Shown in pieces: positions 8,774-17,372 of a stretch of 64,000 nt of DNA. Source of the DNA: Halobacteria archaeon HArc-gm2 (GTDB lineage Archaea > Halobacteriota > Halobacteria > Halobacteriales > Haloarculaceae); the NCBI GenBank assembly GCA_025517465.1, contig JAOPKE010000003.1:456113-520112 (forward strand). The letters are read 5' to 3'. Position 1 is the first letter of the stretch. Each line of letters begins with the position of its first letter. The notes below the pieces were generated by a model. The model was not told where the DNA came from. It ran no database searches and was given only the letters and a program-made list of their open reading frames with translations. The position numbers and the translations under genes were made by a program.

Positions 8774-9202
8774 ATGGCCCTCCAGCCACCGTTCAGCGAC
8801 CTCCGACCCTGGATGCTCGCGGGCTACGCGTTCGTCGCATTCATCGTCGGCCTCCGGATCCTCGTCGCCTACTGGGTGTATCGCGACGCGAGCGCCCGGG
8901 GGAGTTCGAACCCACGGTCGTGGGGAGTGTGGGTCGTAATCGTCGACCTGGTCGTCCTCTCGTATCTCTACAACCGGTGGCGGAAACTCGGGGAGCGTAA
9001 CTACCCGCGGACGACGCGTGATCGCGCCGTCGAGACGACCGTCGTCGCCGGATACGGCGCGTTCATCAGTGGCGCGCTCCTCGCACCCGCCGACTTCTTC
9101 CTGACGCCCCTGTACACGGTCGGAGGGCTCGCCGTGACTCTCCCGCTCGCGTACCTCCTCGTGTACCGCGGCGGCTGGGCGCGACTGCGAGACGCGGTTT
9201 GA
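8774..9202 (+). CDS. Membrane protein of unknown function (four TM)
   Basis: 142 aa from ATG 8774. Hydrophobic segments near residues 14-32, 47-64, 88-105 and 113-130, with a charged loop RDASARGSSNPRSWGVWV between the first two that is common in haloarchaeal small membrane proteins. It is divergent from the methyltransferase; 82 bases separate the starts. No family assignment. Confidence 0.65.
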   Translation: MALQPPFSDLRPWMLAGYAFVAFIVGLRILVAYWVYRDASARGSSNPRSWGVWVVIVDLVVLSYLYNRWRKLGERNYPRTTRDRAVETTVVAGYGAFISGALLAPADFFLTPLYTVGGLAVTLPLAYLLVYRGGWARLRDAV

Positions 9203-9257
9203 CCGGCCGATCACCGAGAACGCCACCGTTTAGGCCCCTGCTCCTGGAATTGCTGGC

Positions 9258-9698
9258 ATGGCTCGCGCGCCGCGGTTCAAGATCGCCGACACCGCCCAGC
9301 AGATCGTCGGTGGCTTCCTGCTGGCCGGCCCCTTCGTCGTCACGGAGGAGGTGTGGGTGCTCGCGGCGAACATGACCTGGGCCCACGCGCTCGCCGTGGT
9401 CGGCATCGTCTTCGGCATCGGCTACGGCGCGCTCTACAAGGCCGACGACGACCGGGACCCCGACGCCGAGGCGGAGGTCGCCGGCATCCCGGTGCGGTTC
9501 GTCTCCCTGATGGGCGTCTCCTTCGGGTCGGTCGCGGTCCTCGCGCTCGCGTTCACCGCGCCCCAGACGTTCCTCGTCGAGGCCGGCATCCTCGACGACC
9601 CCACGACCACCGACGTCCTGCTCACCACGCTCAAGGCCATCGCCGTCGGCGCTATCTTCAGCGTGGTCGGCGCCGCGACGGCCGACAGCGTGTTCTGA
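9258..9698 (+). CDS. DUF2391-type integral membrane protein
   Basis: 146 aa, four TM segments. The N-terminal KIADTAQQIVGGFLLAGPFV and VTEEVWVLAANM are characteristic of the DUF2391 family (function unknown). A short hydrophilic loop KADDDRDPDAEAEVAGIP separates TM2 and TM3. Stands 55 bases after the preceding membrane gene on the same strand, so co-transcription is possible. Confidence 0.7.
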   Translation: MARAPRFKIADTAQQIVGGFLLAGPFVVTEEVWVLAANMTWAHALAVVGIVFGIGYGALYKADDDRDPDAEAEVAGIPVRFVSLMGVSFGSVAVLALAFTAPQTFLVEAGILDDPTTTDVLLTTLKAIAVGAIFSVVGAATADSVF

Positions 9699-9768
9699 GG
9701 GGCCAGACCTCATGGCAGTGGCCCGTTACCCGCAGAGTTAAAGCGCCTGCCCGCGCCCTATTGTCCGT

Positions 9769-10347
9769 ATGGAGTACACGCTCGCCATCGACGGGGCGCC
9801 GGAGACCATTCCGGGCGGTACGGGCGTCCTGTTGTTGCATCCGAGTACGGGCGAGACCGACCGCATCGACACGGACTTCCTGAGTACGGACACCGACCAC
9901 CTGCTGGCCGTCTCGACGCGGACTTCGGCTCGCGAGGTCGAGCAGAAACTGGAGTACTACGAGGTCGACGAGGATCGGGCGACCATCCTCGACACCATCT
10001 CCATCGAACGGGGCTACACCCGCAGGGCCTCGGAGAACCTCCGCTACGTCGCCTCGCCGGACGACTGGGAGGGCATCGTGGACGAAGTCGAGACGTTCCT
10101 GGAGAGTCACGACGGCAAACTCCGGATCAGCTTCGACTCGCTGACGGAACTGATCTACTACGCCGACGAGGACCGGGCGGAACGGGCCGCCGAGCGCATC
10201 CTCGACCTGCTGGCGACCCACGACGCCGTGGGGCTGTTCCACCTCGCGAAGGGCGTCCACGACGAGGAAACGGTCGACCGGTTCCGCGACCTGTTCGACG
10301 GCGTCGTCGAACTCGCCGAGGACGACACGACTACCGCCGACTTCTGA
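9769..10347 (+). CDS. Haloarchaeal RecA/KaiC-like protein lacking a Walker A motif, unknown function
   Basis: 192 aa, acidic. The fold suggested by the sequence is a degenerate RecA/RAD55-type domain: strand VLLLHPSTGETDRIDTDFL in the P-loop position without GKT, then LRISFDSLTEL where a Walker B strand would be, and LFHLAKGVHDEETVDRF near the end. Similar degenerate ATPase-like proteins are widespread in haloarchaea. No activity can be claimed; the fold assignment is inference. Confidence 0.55.
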   Translation: MEYTLAIDGAPETIPGGTGVLLLHPSTGETDRIDTDFLSTDTDHLLAVSTRTSAREVEQKLEYYEVDEDRATILDTISIERGYTRRASENLRYVASPDDWEGIVDEVETFLESHDGKLRISFDSLTELIYYADEDRAERAAERILDLLATHDAVGLFHLAKGVHDEETVDRFRDLFDGVVELAEDDTTTADF

Positions 10348-10489
10348 CCGGGCCGCGGTCCGGACCGATTCTGCGCCCAGATCGTCCCAGAGCGTCGCCA
10401 GAGCACCCTAACAGCCCGACAGCGCCGTCGTGGTATCTCGTGGCACATCACCAATCATTAAGAGGATAGCTGTCCATACAGTTTCACGT

Positions 10490-10648
10490 ATGCCGGAATG
10501 CCAGAACTGCGGCAATTTTGTAACGGCTGACTACGCACGGGTCTTCACGCCCAACGGGGTCGATGCGCCGCGGGTCTGCCCGCAGTGTGAGGACAAGATC
10601 CGAGACGGGGCGAGCGTCCGGGAAGCCCGGTCCACGCGTCGCGGATAG
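10490..10648 (+). CDS. Small zinc-finger protein (CxxC...CPxC type)
   Basis: 52 aa. Two CxxC pairs, CQNCG and CPQCE, bracket an FVTADYARVFTPNGVDAPRV core, the hallmark of a haloarchaeal family of about 50-aa zinc-ribbon proteins (annotated as DUF7563-like, from memory). Basic C-terminus VREARSTRRG. The window has a diverged paralogue at 14905-15054. A preceding ATCATTAAGAGG supplies a TTAA-type promoter element. Function unknown; a nucleic-acid or protein contact role is plausible. Confidence 0.75.
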   Translation: MPECQNCGNFVTADYARVFTPNGVDAPRVCPQCEDKIRDGASVREARSTRRG

Positions 10649-10860
10649 CACACGACTACAGCCCGCCGTACTCGGTCCGTGCGGCCGCCGACACCGCAGG
10701 GGGTCAGTCGGTGGACGTCTCGGACGAGAAACGGCGGGTCGCGCTCGCCCGCGACCGTGGGAGGCGGTCGACGGACGTGGCGCTCTTCTTCCATCGCTGT
10801 CACTCACGCTTCACTGCCAGCACAGCACGCCACAGCGCCTGAGCGGCCAGCAGCCAGCCG

Positions 10861-12168
10861 TTAGTCCCGGCTCGCGTCGAGCAGCGACCGCGCCCGTTCG
10901 AAGGCGTCGTCGGCCCGGGATTCCTCGCGCGCCTCGGCCGTGATCCGGACGAGCGGCTGGGTCCCGCTGGCCCGGAGGAGGAACCACGCGTCGCCCAGGT
11001 CGACCCGGACGCCGTCCAGCGTCGACACGTCGGCGAACTCGTCGGCGACGCGTGCGCTCACTCGGTCCATCACGTCTCGCTTGTCGTCGACCTCGACGCT
11101 GTCCCGGCGGATGGGGTAGTCCGGTACGTCGGCGACCCGGTCGGCCAGCGACCGTTCGGCGTCGAGCGCGACGAGTTTGCAGGCCGCGAGCGGGCCGTCG
11201 GGACACAGCGTCTCCTCTGGCCAGATCCAGGCGCCGCTGGGCTCGCCGCCGAAGGCGACGCCCGGTTCGCTGGCCGCGTCGGCGACGTAGACGTCACCGA
11301 CGGGCGTGTAGCTCACGTCGACGTCGCGCTCGGCGAGGTAGTCGGCGACGGCCAGGCTGGTGTCGACCGGGACGGCGACCGCGTCCCCGGGCTCGGCGGC
11401 GTCGGCCGCGAAGATCGCCAGCAGTTCGTCGCCGGAGAGGTAGGTGCCGTCGGAACTCGCCGCGCGCAACCGGTCGGCGTCACCGTCGTGGGCGATGCCC
11501 AGGCTCGCGTCGGTGTAGCCGACGAGCGTCGACAGCGACTGGCAGTTCTCGGCAGTCGGTTCGCTGGGTCGCCCCGGGAACGAGCCGTCGGGCTGGGCGT
11601 TGAGCGTCTCGACGTCACAGCCCAAGCGCGTGAGCGCCTCGACCGTCACGCCGCCGGCGCCGTTGCCCAGGTCCACGACGACGGCGGGCGGGTCGGCCAG
11701 GTCCACGGCGTCGGTCAGGGCGGCGACGTGGCGCTCGCCGGCGTCGGCCGCCCGGCGCTCACCGACGGCGTCCCAGGCGACCAGGTCCGCCGCTTCGTCG
11801 CGGATCCGCTCTGAAATCTGGTCCCGAAGGTCGGCGTCGAACGCCTGCCCGGAGGGCTGCCAGAGCTTGATCCCGTTGTCCTGCGGGGGGTTGTGGGAGG
11901 CCGTCACCGAGACGCCGACGTCGGCCGACTCCCAGGCCACTGCACGGGCGACAGTCGGCGTGGCCGCCAGCCCCAGGTCGACGACGTCGGTGCCCGACTC
12001 GCGCAGGCCGGCCGCGAGCGCGTCCGCGAGGAACTCGCCCGACTCGCGCGGGTCCCGGCCGACGACGACGCTGTCCGCGTCGACGCCCACCGCTCGTCCG
12101 ACCGAGAGCGCGAGCGACGCGGTGACCTCGTCCCCGACCGGTCCCCTGATTCCGCTGGTCCCGAACAT
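10861..12168 (-). CDS. Phosphohexomutase (phosphoglucosamine/phosphomannomutase family)
   Basis: 435 aa alpha-D-phosphohexomutase. Starts MFGTSGIRGPVGDEV; active-site Ser at about residue 91 in VTASHNPPQDNG, Mg-binding loop DGDADRLRA, sugar-binding FGGEPSGAWIW and phosphate-binding LRASGTQPLVRI. Interconverts 1- and 6-phosphates of glucosamine, mannose or glucose; archaeal GlmM/ManB specificity cannot be read from sequence. A second, more distant paralogue is at 15441-16853. The upstream gap 10649-10860 shows no gene. Confidence 0.85.
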   Translation of the reverse strand: MFGTSGIRGPVGDEVTASLALSVGRAVGVDADSVVVGRDPRESGEFLADALAAGLRESGTDVVDLGLAATPTVARAVAWESADVGVSVTASHNPPQDNGIKLWQPSGQAFDADLRDQISERIRDEAADLVAWDAVGERRAADAGERHVAALTDAVDLADPPAVVVDLGNGAGGVTVEALTRLGCDVETLNAQPDGSFPGRPSEPTAENCQSLSTLVGYTDASLGIAHDGDADRLRAASSDGTYLSGDELLAIFAADAAEPGDAVAVPVDTSLAVADYLAERDVDVSYTPVGDVYVADAASEPGVAFGGEPSGAWIWPEETLCPDGPLAACKLVALDAERSLADRVADVPDYPIRRDSVEVDDKRDVMDRVSARVADEFADVSTLDGVRVDLGDAWFLLRASGTQPLVRITAEAREESRADDAFERARSLLDASRD

Positions 12169-12241
12169 GGTTCCCAGTCAGGGGGCCGGGGGAAAAGTAT
12201 CCACTGTTTAAACCGGCCGAAGGCGGCCCGAATCAGCCGGA

Positions 12242-12349
12242 TCAGACCTGTGGGGACGGTGGCGGCGAGATCGTCGACGGCCGGCGCTGCAACGTCTCGG
12301 AGAGGGCGAACTGCTCGGGGGCCATCCTCGCCTCGACGATCGTACTCAG
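12242..12349 (-). pseudogene. Possible N-terminal fragment of a bacterio-opsin-activator-like (HTH_10) regulator
   Basis: The minus strand reads LSTIVEARMAPEQFALSETL, which resembles the N-terminus of haloarchaeal BAT-type regulators (a SIIAEFxIPAExFALGxAL-like segment). Nothing that could be the remaining ~190 residues, including the C-terminal HTH, follows toward lower coordinates. The rest of 12169-12570 has no gene I can support. The assignment rests on one short similarity. Confidence 0.35.
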
Positions 12350-12570
12350 GACCAGCGAGAGACGCCGGTCGGTCAGTAACGCCCCAGGAACCACCGAACG
12401 AGGCGCCGGCTCCGACCGGCGACCGAACCCAAACGCCACGTCGTTCGATTACGCCGACTGTAGGCCCGGCTCAGGACTTGCTGGACCGGGACTACACAGG
12501 ACAGGATCCACCGGACCGACGGTGACGACCAGCCGTAGCGATTTTCTACCCGCCCGCAGAGGAGACACAC

Positions 12571-13263
12571 ATGAAACAGGGCGGCTCCGAGGCGGCCAAG
12601 CGGCGGGCAGGCGAGTCCGCCGCCGAGCGCGTCGCGGACGGACAGGTCGTCGGACTCGGAACGGGGAGCACCGCGGCCCACGCCATCCGCGCTATCGGTC
12701 GGCGGGTCGACGCCGGCCTGGACGTCACCGGCGTCCCGACCTCCTTCCAGTCGCGCGAACTGGCCCGCGAGGCGGCCATCCCGCTGGCCGACCTGGACGA
12801 GGTGTCGGTCGACCTGGCCATCGACGGCGCCGACCAGGTCGCCGACGGACAGCTCGTCAAAGGCGGCGGCGCCGCCCACGCCCGCGAGAAGATCGTCGAC
12901 GCGGCCGCCGACCGCTTCCTCGTCGTCGCCGACCCGACGAAGGAGGCGGACGTCCTCGACCACCCCGTCCCCGTCGAGGTGCTGCCGAGCGCCCGTACGA
13001 CGGTCGCCGACGCGGTCCGCGAGCTGGGCGGCGAGCCCGTCCTCCGCCGGGCCGAGCGCAAGGACGGCCCCGTCGTCACCGACAACGGCAACCTCGTGCT
13101 CGACTGCGAGTTCGGCGAAATCGACCGACCGGACGACCTCGCGACCGACCTCTCGGCGCTCCCGGGCGTCGTCGAACACGGCCTCTTCGTCGATCTCGCG
13201 GACGAACTCCACGTGGGCACCGAGGACGGCGTCACCGTCCGACAGCTATCGGGCACCGAGTGA
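12571..13263 (+). CDS. rpiA: Ribose-5-phosphate isomerase A
   Basis: 230 aa. Interconverts ribose-5-phosphate and ribulose-5-phosphate in the pentose phosphate interconversions that feed nucleotide synthesis. Family motifs: VGLGTGSTAAHAI near residue 30, VDLAIDGADQV with the catalytic Asp pair, KGGGAAHAREKI and the C-terminal LPGVVEHGLF. Full family length. ATG 12571. Convergent with the histone-fold gene. Confidence 0.95.
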   Translation: MKQGGSEAAKRRAGESAAERVADGQVVGLGTGSTAAHAIRAIGRRVDAGLDVTGVPTSFQSRELAREAAIPLADLDEVSVDLAIDGADQVADGQLVKGGGAAHAREKIVDAAADRFLVVADPTKEADVLDHPVPVEVLPSARTTVADAVRELGGEPVLRRAERKDGPVVTDNGNLVLDCEFGEIDRPDDLATDLSALPGVVEHGLFVDLADELHVGTEDGVTVRQLSGTE

Positions 13264-13338
13264 GTGTCGGGAGCCAGGACCGCATCGCGAAGCCGTCGCT
13301 GGTCGAAGTAGCGAAACGGAAAAACCGCGGAGTCAGCC

Positions 13339-13506
13339 TTACAGGTCGCGGGGCTGGACTGTCTTGCGGTCGTTCGAGTCGGCACGCCGGGCGGCGTCCT
13401 GGAGCAGTTCCTCAACTTCCTCGTCGAGCGAGTCGTAGAAGTCGGAGGCTACGTTCATGTCGTTGAGCGCTTCTTTCACGGCGGCTTTGACGATCAGGTC
13501 TGCCAT
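13339..13506 (-). CDS. Histone-fold protein of the DUF1931 type
   Basis: 55 aa from ATG 13506 (MADLIVKAAVKEALNDMNVA); an upstream start would add eight unlikely residues. One histone-fold helix set, VASDFYDSLDEEVEELLQDA, followed by the loop and RKTVQPRDL, as in the short archaeal DUF1931 proteins. It may bind DNA or act as a small chromatin or transcription factor. It has a strong minus-strand TATA box at 13532-13539, about 26-33 bases before the ATG. Confidence 0.8.
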   Translation of the reverse strand: MADLIVKAAVKEALNDMNVASDFYDSLDEEVEELLQDAARRADSNDRKTVQPRDL

Positions 13507-13531
13507 ACACCTCCGTGTTCCCGGTGGCACC

Positions 13532-13539
13532 TTATATAC
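13532..13539 (-). promoter_or_regulatory. TATA box of the histone-fold gene
   Basis: Minus-strand AGTATATAAGG around 13531-13541; the distance to ATG 13506 is right for transcription starting at or next to the start codon (leaderless). A GGAGGTG also lies one base before the ATG, too close to serve as a normal Shine-Dalgarno. Confidence 0.65.
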
Positions 13540-13603
13540 TTTCCTGAAGCACGGCCTCCTCGCCGGTACTCACGGGGGTTTGAGCGGTTTTGGCAGTGTT
13601 TAG

Positions 13604-13612
13604 TTATATAAA
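13604..13612. promoter_or_regulatory. Orphan TATA-like box
   Basis: TTATATAAA is among the best TATA matches in the window, 65 bases outside the histone-fold promoter. On the plus strand no convincing gene follows before larB at 14054 (the frame from 13618 has non-haloarchaeal, Arg/Pro/Ser-rich composition). It could drive a non-coding transcript into 13640-14050 or be a second, distal box for the minus strand. Confidence 0.4.
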
Positions 13613-13804
13613 GGAGGGTGTTTCGTCACGTTAGTCCGGTCGAAAACACCCGCCGAACGGTCCGCCAGGGCGCGAAACGGCCGCTCGGTGTGTCGCGCGC
13701 GGATTGGACTTTCGGGGTACGCGACCAGGCAGTCGGTGCCTTCGTCGGCGCATTCCCCGGCGAATTTCGTCTGCACTTCCCCAGACTGGACCTCGTCGGC
13801 GCCA

Positions 13805-14010
13805 GCCTCTGCTCACGGGTCGCTCCGCTCCCCGTTCGTTTTTCGTCGGGCCCTCCCTTCGGTCGGCCCCGACCTAGCTCGCGGTTCCCGGTGGTCAACG
13901 CTCGTTGTGTAGCTGGGCCGCTCGCTTCGCTCGCGCCCCAGCCTCTGCTCGCGGGTCACTCCGTTCCCCGTTCGCAATATAGCTGGTCGCTCACTTCGTT
14001 CGCGACCAGC
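13805..14010. repeat. Cluster of constant-core hairpins upstream of larB
   Basis: Four inverted repeats whose loops are the complement of GARCGNAGYGA: 13815-13835 (ACGGG/CCCGT), 13912-13942 (10-base arms, slightly imperfect), 13952-13970 (CGGG/CCCG) and 13982-14010 (perfect 9-bp stem GCTGGTCGC/GCGACCAGC). The flank CAGCCTCTGCTC occurs twice (13804-13815 and 13940-13951). The whole 13540-14053 gap contains no gene I can support. Confidence 0.75.
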
Positions 14011-14053
14011 CAACCTCCCAACCCTTACGACCACCCCCACCAGTACAACCACC

Positions 14054-14833
14054 ATGCGCGACATACTCGACGCAGTCGCCGCGGGAGAGATGTCCCCCGC
14101 GGAAGCGGAAGCCGCGCTCGCCGGCTACGCGACGGGCGAGGCCGGTCGATACGACGCGGCGCGTGAGGAGCGGGCCGGCGTCCCCGAAGCGATCCTCTCC
14201 GAAGGAAAGACGTCCGAAGAGGTGGCGGAGCTGGTCGAGACGGCGCTGACGACGACTGGACGAGCCATCGCGACGCGGCTGGAAGACGGCGATCCGGCGG
14301 CCATCCGCGACCGGCTCGCGGAGTCCCACCCCGACGCCACGCTTCGGTGGGACGACCGGTCCCAGTGGCTGGTCGCTCACGGTCCCGACTACGAGCCGAC
14401 GCGCCTCGACGCCAGCGTCGGCGTGGTGACGGCGGGGACCTCGGACGCGATTCCCGCCGGCGAGGCCGCGATGATCGCCAGGGAGATGGGTGCCCAGGTG
14501 TACCGGGTCGACGACGTCGGCGTCGCGTCGCTCACCCGGACGATCGACCGTCTCGACGAACTCCGCGAACAGGACGTGCTGATCGTCGCGGCGGGGCGAG
14601 AAGGAGCGCTCCCGACCGTCATCGCCGGACTGGTCGACGTCCCCCTTATCGGGCTCCCCGTCTCGACCGGCTACGGCCACGGCGGCGAGGGAATGGCCGC
14701 CCTCTCGGGGATGCTCCAGTCCTGTACCGCGCTCACGGTGGTCAACGTCGACGCCGGATTCACCGCGGGCACGCAGGCTGGGCTCGTCGCACGGCGTGTC
14801 GCCGACGCACGGCGGGACGACGGAGATACCTGA
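14054..14833 (+). CDS. larB: Nickel-pincer cofactor biosynthesis protein LarB (PurE-like carboxylase)
   Basis: 259 aa. LarB carboxylates nicotinic acid adenine dinucleotide and hydrolyses the phosphoanhydride, giving pyridine-3,5-biscarboxylate mononucleotide, first step to the Ni-pincer nucleotide cofactor. The C-terminal half is a PurE/AIR-carboxylase fold: VGVVTAGTSDAIPAGEAAMI, then REGALPTVIAGLVDVPLIGL and PVSTGYGHGGEGMAAL. N-terminal helical region of about 110 residues is typical. LarE is encoded at 19814; LarC is not in the window. Confidence 0.88.
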   Translation: MRDILDAVAAGEMSPAEAEAALAGYATGEAGRYDAAREERAGVPEAILSEGKTSEEVAELVETALTTTGRAIATRLEDGDPAAIRDRLAESHPDATLRWDDRSQWLVAHGPDYEPTRLDASVGVVTAGTSDAIPAGEAAMIAREMGAQVYRVDDVGVASLTRTIDRLDELREQDVLIVAAGREGALPTVIAGLVDVPLIGLPVSTGYGHGGEGMAALSGMLQSCTALTVVNVDAGFTAGTQAGLVARRVADARRDDGDT

Positions 14834-14904
14834 CTAGTGGGTGTGAGAGTACTTCTATCGTGGGAACGTATGACAAACTGCCGGCGACACCGCCGGCTAT
14901 CACG

Positions 14905-15054
14905 ATGTCCAACTGCACTCACTGCGGCGGACACGTCTCCGATCAGTTCGCGCGCGTCTTCGCCGACACCGACGGTGAAGTTCGCGCGTGCCCGAGCTGC
15001 GCCGCGAACGCGGGTATCGCGGAAGTCGCCAAGCGACGCGCGCTCGAAGCCTGA
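14905..15054 (+). CDS. Small zinc-finger protein, paralogue of the 52-aa protein at 10490
   Basis: 49 aa with CTHCG and CPSCA pairs around HVSDQFARVFADTDGEVRA; the same layout as the protein at 10490-10648 (FVTADYARVF). Short basic tail VAKRRALEA. The divergence between the two copies suggests distinct roles rather than recent duplication. Function unknown. Confidence 0.72.
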   Translation: MSNCTHCGGHVSDQFARVFADTDGEVRACPSCAANAGIAEVAKRRALEA

Positions 15055-15117
15055 CCGGCGTCGCCGTATCGCCCACAGACCACGACACGCGTTCGGCCGG
15101 ACCCGACGGTGGGCGAC

Positions 15118-15375
15118 GTGAGTGACGATCACTTCGTCTACGTCCTCCGCTGTGCCGACGAGTCGCTGTACACCGGCTACACCACCGACGTCGAGCGGCG
15201 TGTCGACGAACACGACCGCGGCGAGGGCGCGAAGTATACGCGCGGGCGGACGCCCGTCGAACTCGTCCACGTCGAGGCGTTCGACTCCCAGTCCGCGGCC
15301 ATGAGCAGGGAGTGGGAGGTCAAACAGCTCTCCCGTGCCGAGAAGCAAGCGCTCGTAGACGACGACGCACCCTAG
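15118..15375 (+). CDS. GIY-YIG nuclease-superfamily protein
   Basis: 85 aa from GTG 15118 (a GTG at 15109 would add three residues). The motif is HFVYVLRCADESLYTGYTTD (Y...GYT in place of strict GIY-YIG), followed by VERRVDEHDRGEGAKYTRGR and SREWEVKQLSRAEKQAL, as in the UvrC-like YhbQ group. Probably a structure-specific nuclease domain of unknown substrate. 45 bases separate it from the upstream zinc-finger stop region. Confidence 0.8.
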   Translation: MSDDHFVYVLRCADESLYTGYTTDVERRVDEHDRGEGAKYTRGRTPVELVHVEAFDSQSAAMSREWEVKQLSRAEKQALVDDDAP

Positions 15376-15440
15376 CCCGTCGCGACGAGCACCTGTCGCC
15401 GAACCGGACCTTTTTGCTCGCCCGGCGAGCATCCTCCCCC

Positions 15441-16853
15441 ATGACAGACGACGAGGCGCGGGCCGACGCCATCCAGTTCGGCACCGACGGCTGGCGCGCG
15501 ACGCTGGACGAGTTCACCGACGACCGCGTGCGGATGGTGGGACAGGCCGTCGCGACCTCCCTGCGAGACCAGGGCGAGACGGCGCCGATCGCCGTCGGGT
15601 ACGACGCCCGCGAGCACTCCCGCGGGTTCGCCGAGGAACTGGCCCGCGTGCTGTGTGCCAACGGCTTCGACGTTCTCCTCCCAGAGCGCGACACGCCGAC
15701 GCCGGTGGTCGCCTGGACGGTCCGGGATCGCGATCTGGCAGGCGCGCTGATGATCACCGCCTCCCACAACCCGCCGGAGTACAACGGCGTGAAGTTCGTC
15801 CCCAGCGACGGCGCACCGGCGCTGCCCGACGTCACCGACGACGTCGTGGCGAACCTCGCCGAGCCCGAGAGCCTGCCCGACGAGGAGTGGGGCGACGTCG
15901 AGGAGACGGACCTGATCGCTCCCTACCTCGACCACGCGCTGGAATTCGTCGACGAGCTGCGCGAGGGCGGCCGGGACCTCTCGGGGCTCCGCGTCGCCTA
16001 CGACGCGATGCACGGCAGCGGCCGCGGCGTCACCGACCGACTGCTCGAACGGGCCGGCGCCGCCGTCGAGCGACTCCGCTGCGAGCAGGACCCCGAGTTC
16101 GGCGGCGGCGCACCGGAACCGGTGGCCGAGCGAGCCGAACAGCTCACCGAGACGGTCACGTCGGGCGAGGCCGACCTGGGCGTCATCAACGACGGCGACT
16201 CCGACCGCGTCGCCATCGTCACGCCCGAGCGTGGCTTTCTCGACCCGAACCTCTTCTTCGCGTCGGTGTACGACGACCTCCTGTCCGGCGCTTCGGGCGA
16301 CGTCGTCCGGACCGTCTCCACCAGCAGCATCGTCGACCGCGTCGCCGAGGCCCACGGCAAGTCCGTCCACGAGACGGCGGTCGGGTTCAAGTGGGTCGCC
16401 GAGGCGATGGGCGACCACGACGCGCTGATGGGCGGCGAGGAGTCGGGCGGCTTCGGCGTCAGTGCGCACCTCCGGAACAAGGACGGCGTCCTCGTGGCGC
16501 TGCTGGCCGCGGCCGCCGTCGCCGAGGAGCCGCTGGACGACCGCGTCGACGCGCTGCTGGCCGAACACGGCGAGATCCACCAGGGCCGCGTCAGCGTGGA
16601 CTGCCCGGACGACCGGAAGGCCACCGTCCTGCAGAAACTCGAAGCCGACCTCCCCGAGTCGGTGGCCGGCGAGGGCGTCGCCGACGTCTCGACGGTGGAC
16701 GGGTTCAAGATGACGCTGGCCGACGGGACGTGGGTGCTGGTCCGCCCCTCGGGCACCGAGCCGAAGCTGCGGGTGTACGCCGAGGCCGGGAGCGAAGCGC
16801 GCGTCGACGAGTTACTCGACGCCGGGCGCGACGTCGTCGAACCGCTGGTCTGA
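15441..16853 (+). CDS. Phosphohexomutase, second paralogue (PMM/PGM family)
   Basis: 470 aa from ATG 15441 (MTDDEARADAIQFGTDGWRA). Active-site Ser near residue 108 in MITASHNPPEYNG; metal loop INDGDSDRVAIV; substrate loop GGEESGGFGV; phosphate loop LVRPSGTEPKLRVY. The FGTDGWRA start and longer length distinguish it from the 435-aa paralogue, closer to glucose-type phosphoglucomutases of archaea. Role in sugar-nucleotide supply for glycans is inferred. Confidence 0.85.
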   Translation: MTDDEARADAIQFGTDGWRATLDEFTDDRVRMVGQAVATSLRDQGETAPIAVGYDAREHSRGFAEELARVLCANGFDVLLPERDTPTPVVAWTVRDRDLAGALMITASHNPPEYNGVKFVPSDGAPALPDVTDDVVANLAEPESLPDEEWGDVEETDLIAPYLDHALEFVDELREGGRDLSGLRVAYDAMHGSGRGVTDRLLERAGAAVERLRCEQDPEFGGGAPEPVAERAEQLTETVTSGEADLGVINDGDSDRVAIVTPERGFLDPNLFFASVYDDLLSGASGDVVRTVSTSSIVDRVAEAHGKSVHETAVGFKWVAEAMGDHDALMGGEESGGFGVSAHLRNKDGVLVALLAAAAVAEEPLDDRVDALLAEHGEIHQGRVSVDCPDDRKATVLQKLEADLPESVAGEGVADVSTVDGFKMTLADGTWVLVRPSGTEPKLRVYAEAGSEARVDELLDAGRDVVEPLV

Positions 16854-16883
16854 ATTTAAGGCGCGACGCACCGTCGGTCAGGT

Positions 16884-17336
16884 ATGGACACTGACATCGA
16901 GTTCGCGTACACGCGCGGACTCGACGACGAGGACGTAGAACGGTACCTGCGCGAGACGCCGACGGGCGTGCTCGCGCTGGCCGACGGCGACGAGGCCTAC
17001 GCCGTGCCGCTGGTCCACGAGTACCGGGACGGGTCGCTCTACTTCCACCTGGGCGACCATCCGGGGAGCACGAAGCTGTCGTTCGCCGACGCGACGACCA
17101 CGGCGACGTACGTCGTCTACGACGCCGAACCCACGGACGACGCCGAGGCGCTGACCTCCTGGAGCGTGCTCGCCAGAGGGCCCCTCAGGGAAGTCCCCGA
17201 CGACGACCCGGCCTGGGACGCGGTCGCGATCAACGAGGCGTTCGAACCGCTGCGGATCTTCGACGAGGCCGTCGAAGACGTGACCGTCGATCTGTGGGAG
17301 TTGCAGATAGAGTCCCTCACCGGACGGACTACGTGA
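16884..17336 (+). CDS. Pyridoxamine 5'-phosphate oxidase-like flavin-binding protein
   Basis: 150 aa split-barrel protein. The pattern GVLALADGDEAYAVPLVHEY with SLYFHLGDHPGSTKLSF matches the FMN/F420/heme-binding PPOX superfamily (NimA-like branch common in haloarchaea). Enzyme activity cannot be predicted. Located 30 bases after the phosphohexomutase on the same strand. Confidence 0.78.
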   Translation: MDTDIEFAYTRGLDDEDVERYLRETPTGVLALADGDEAYAVPLVHEYRDGSLYFHLGDHPGSTKLSFADATTTATYVVYDAEPTDDAEALTSWSVLARGPLREVPDDDPAWDAVAINEAFEPLRIFDEAVEDVTVDLWELQIESLTGRTT

Positions 17337-17372
17337 CGTCGGACCGGCTGAACGGATCCGAGACCCAGTCGG

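Noticed and set aside
13618..14166. 182-codon plus-strand frame after the orphan TATA box
   Set aside because: Arg/Pro/Ser-rich, unlike local proteins, overlaps larB out of frame and covers the hairpin cluster.
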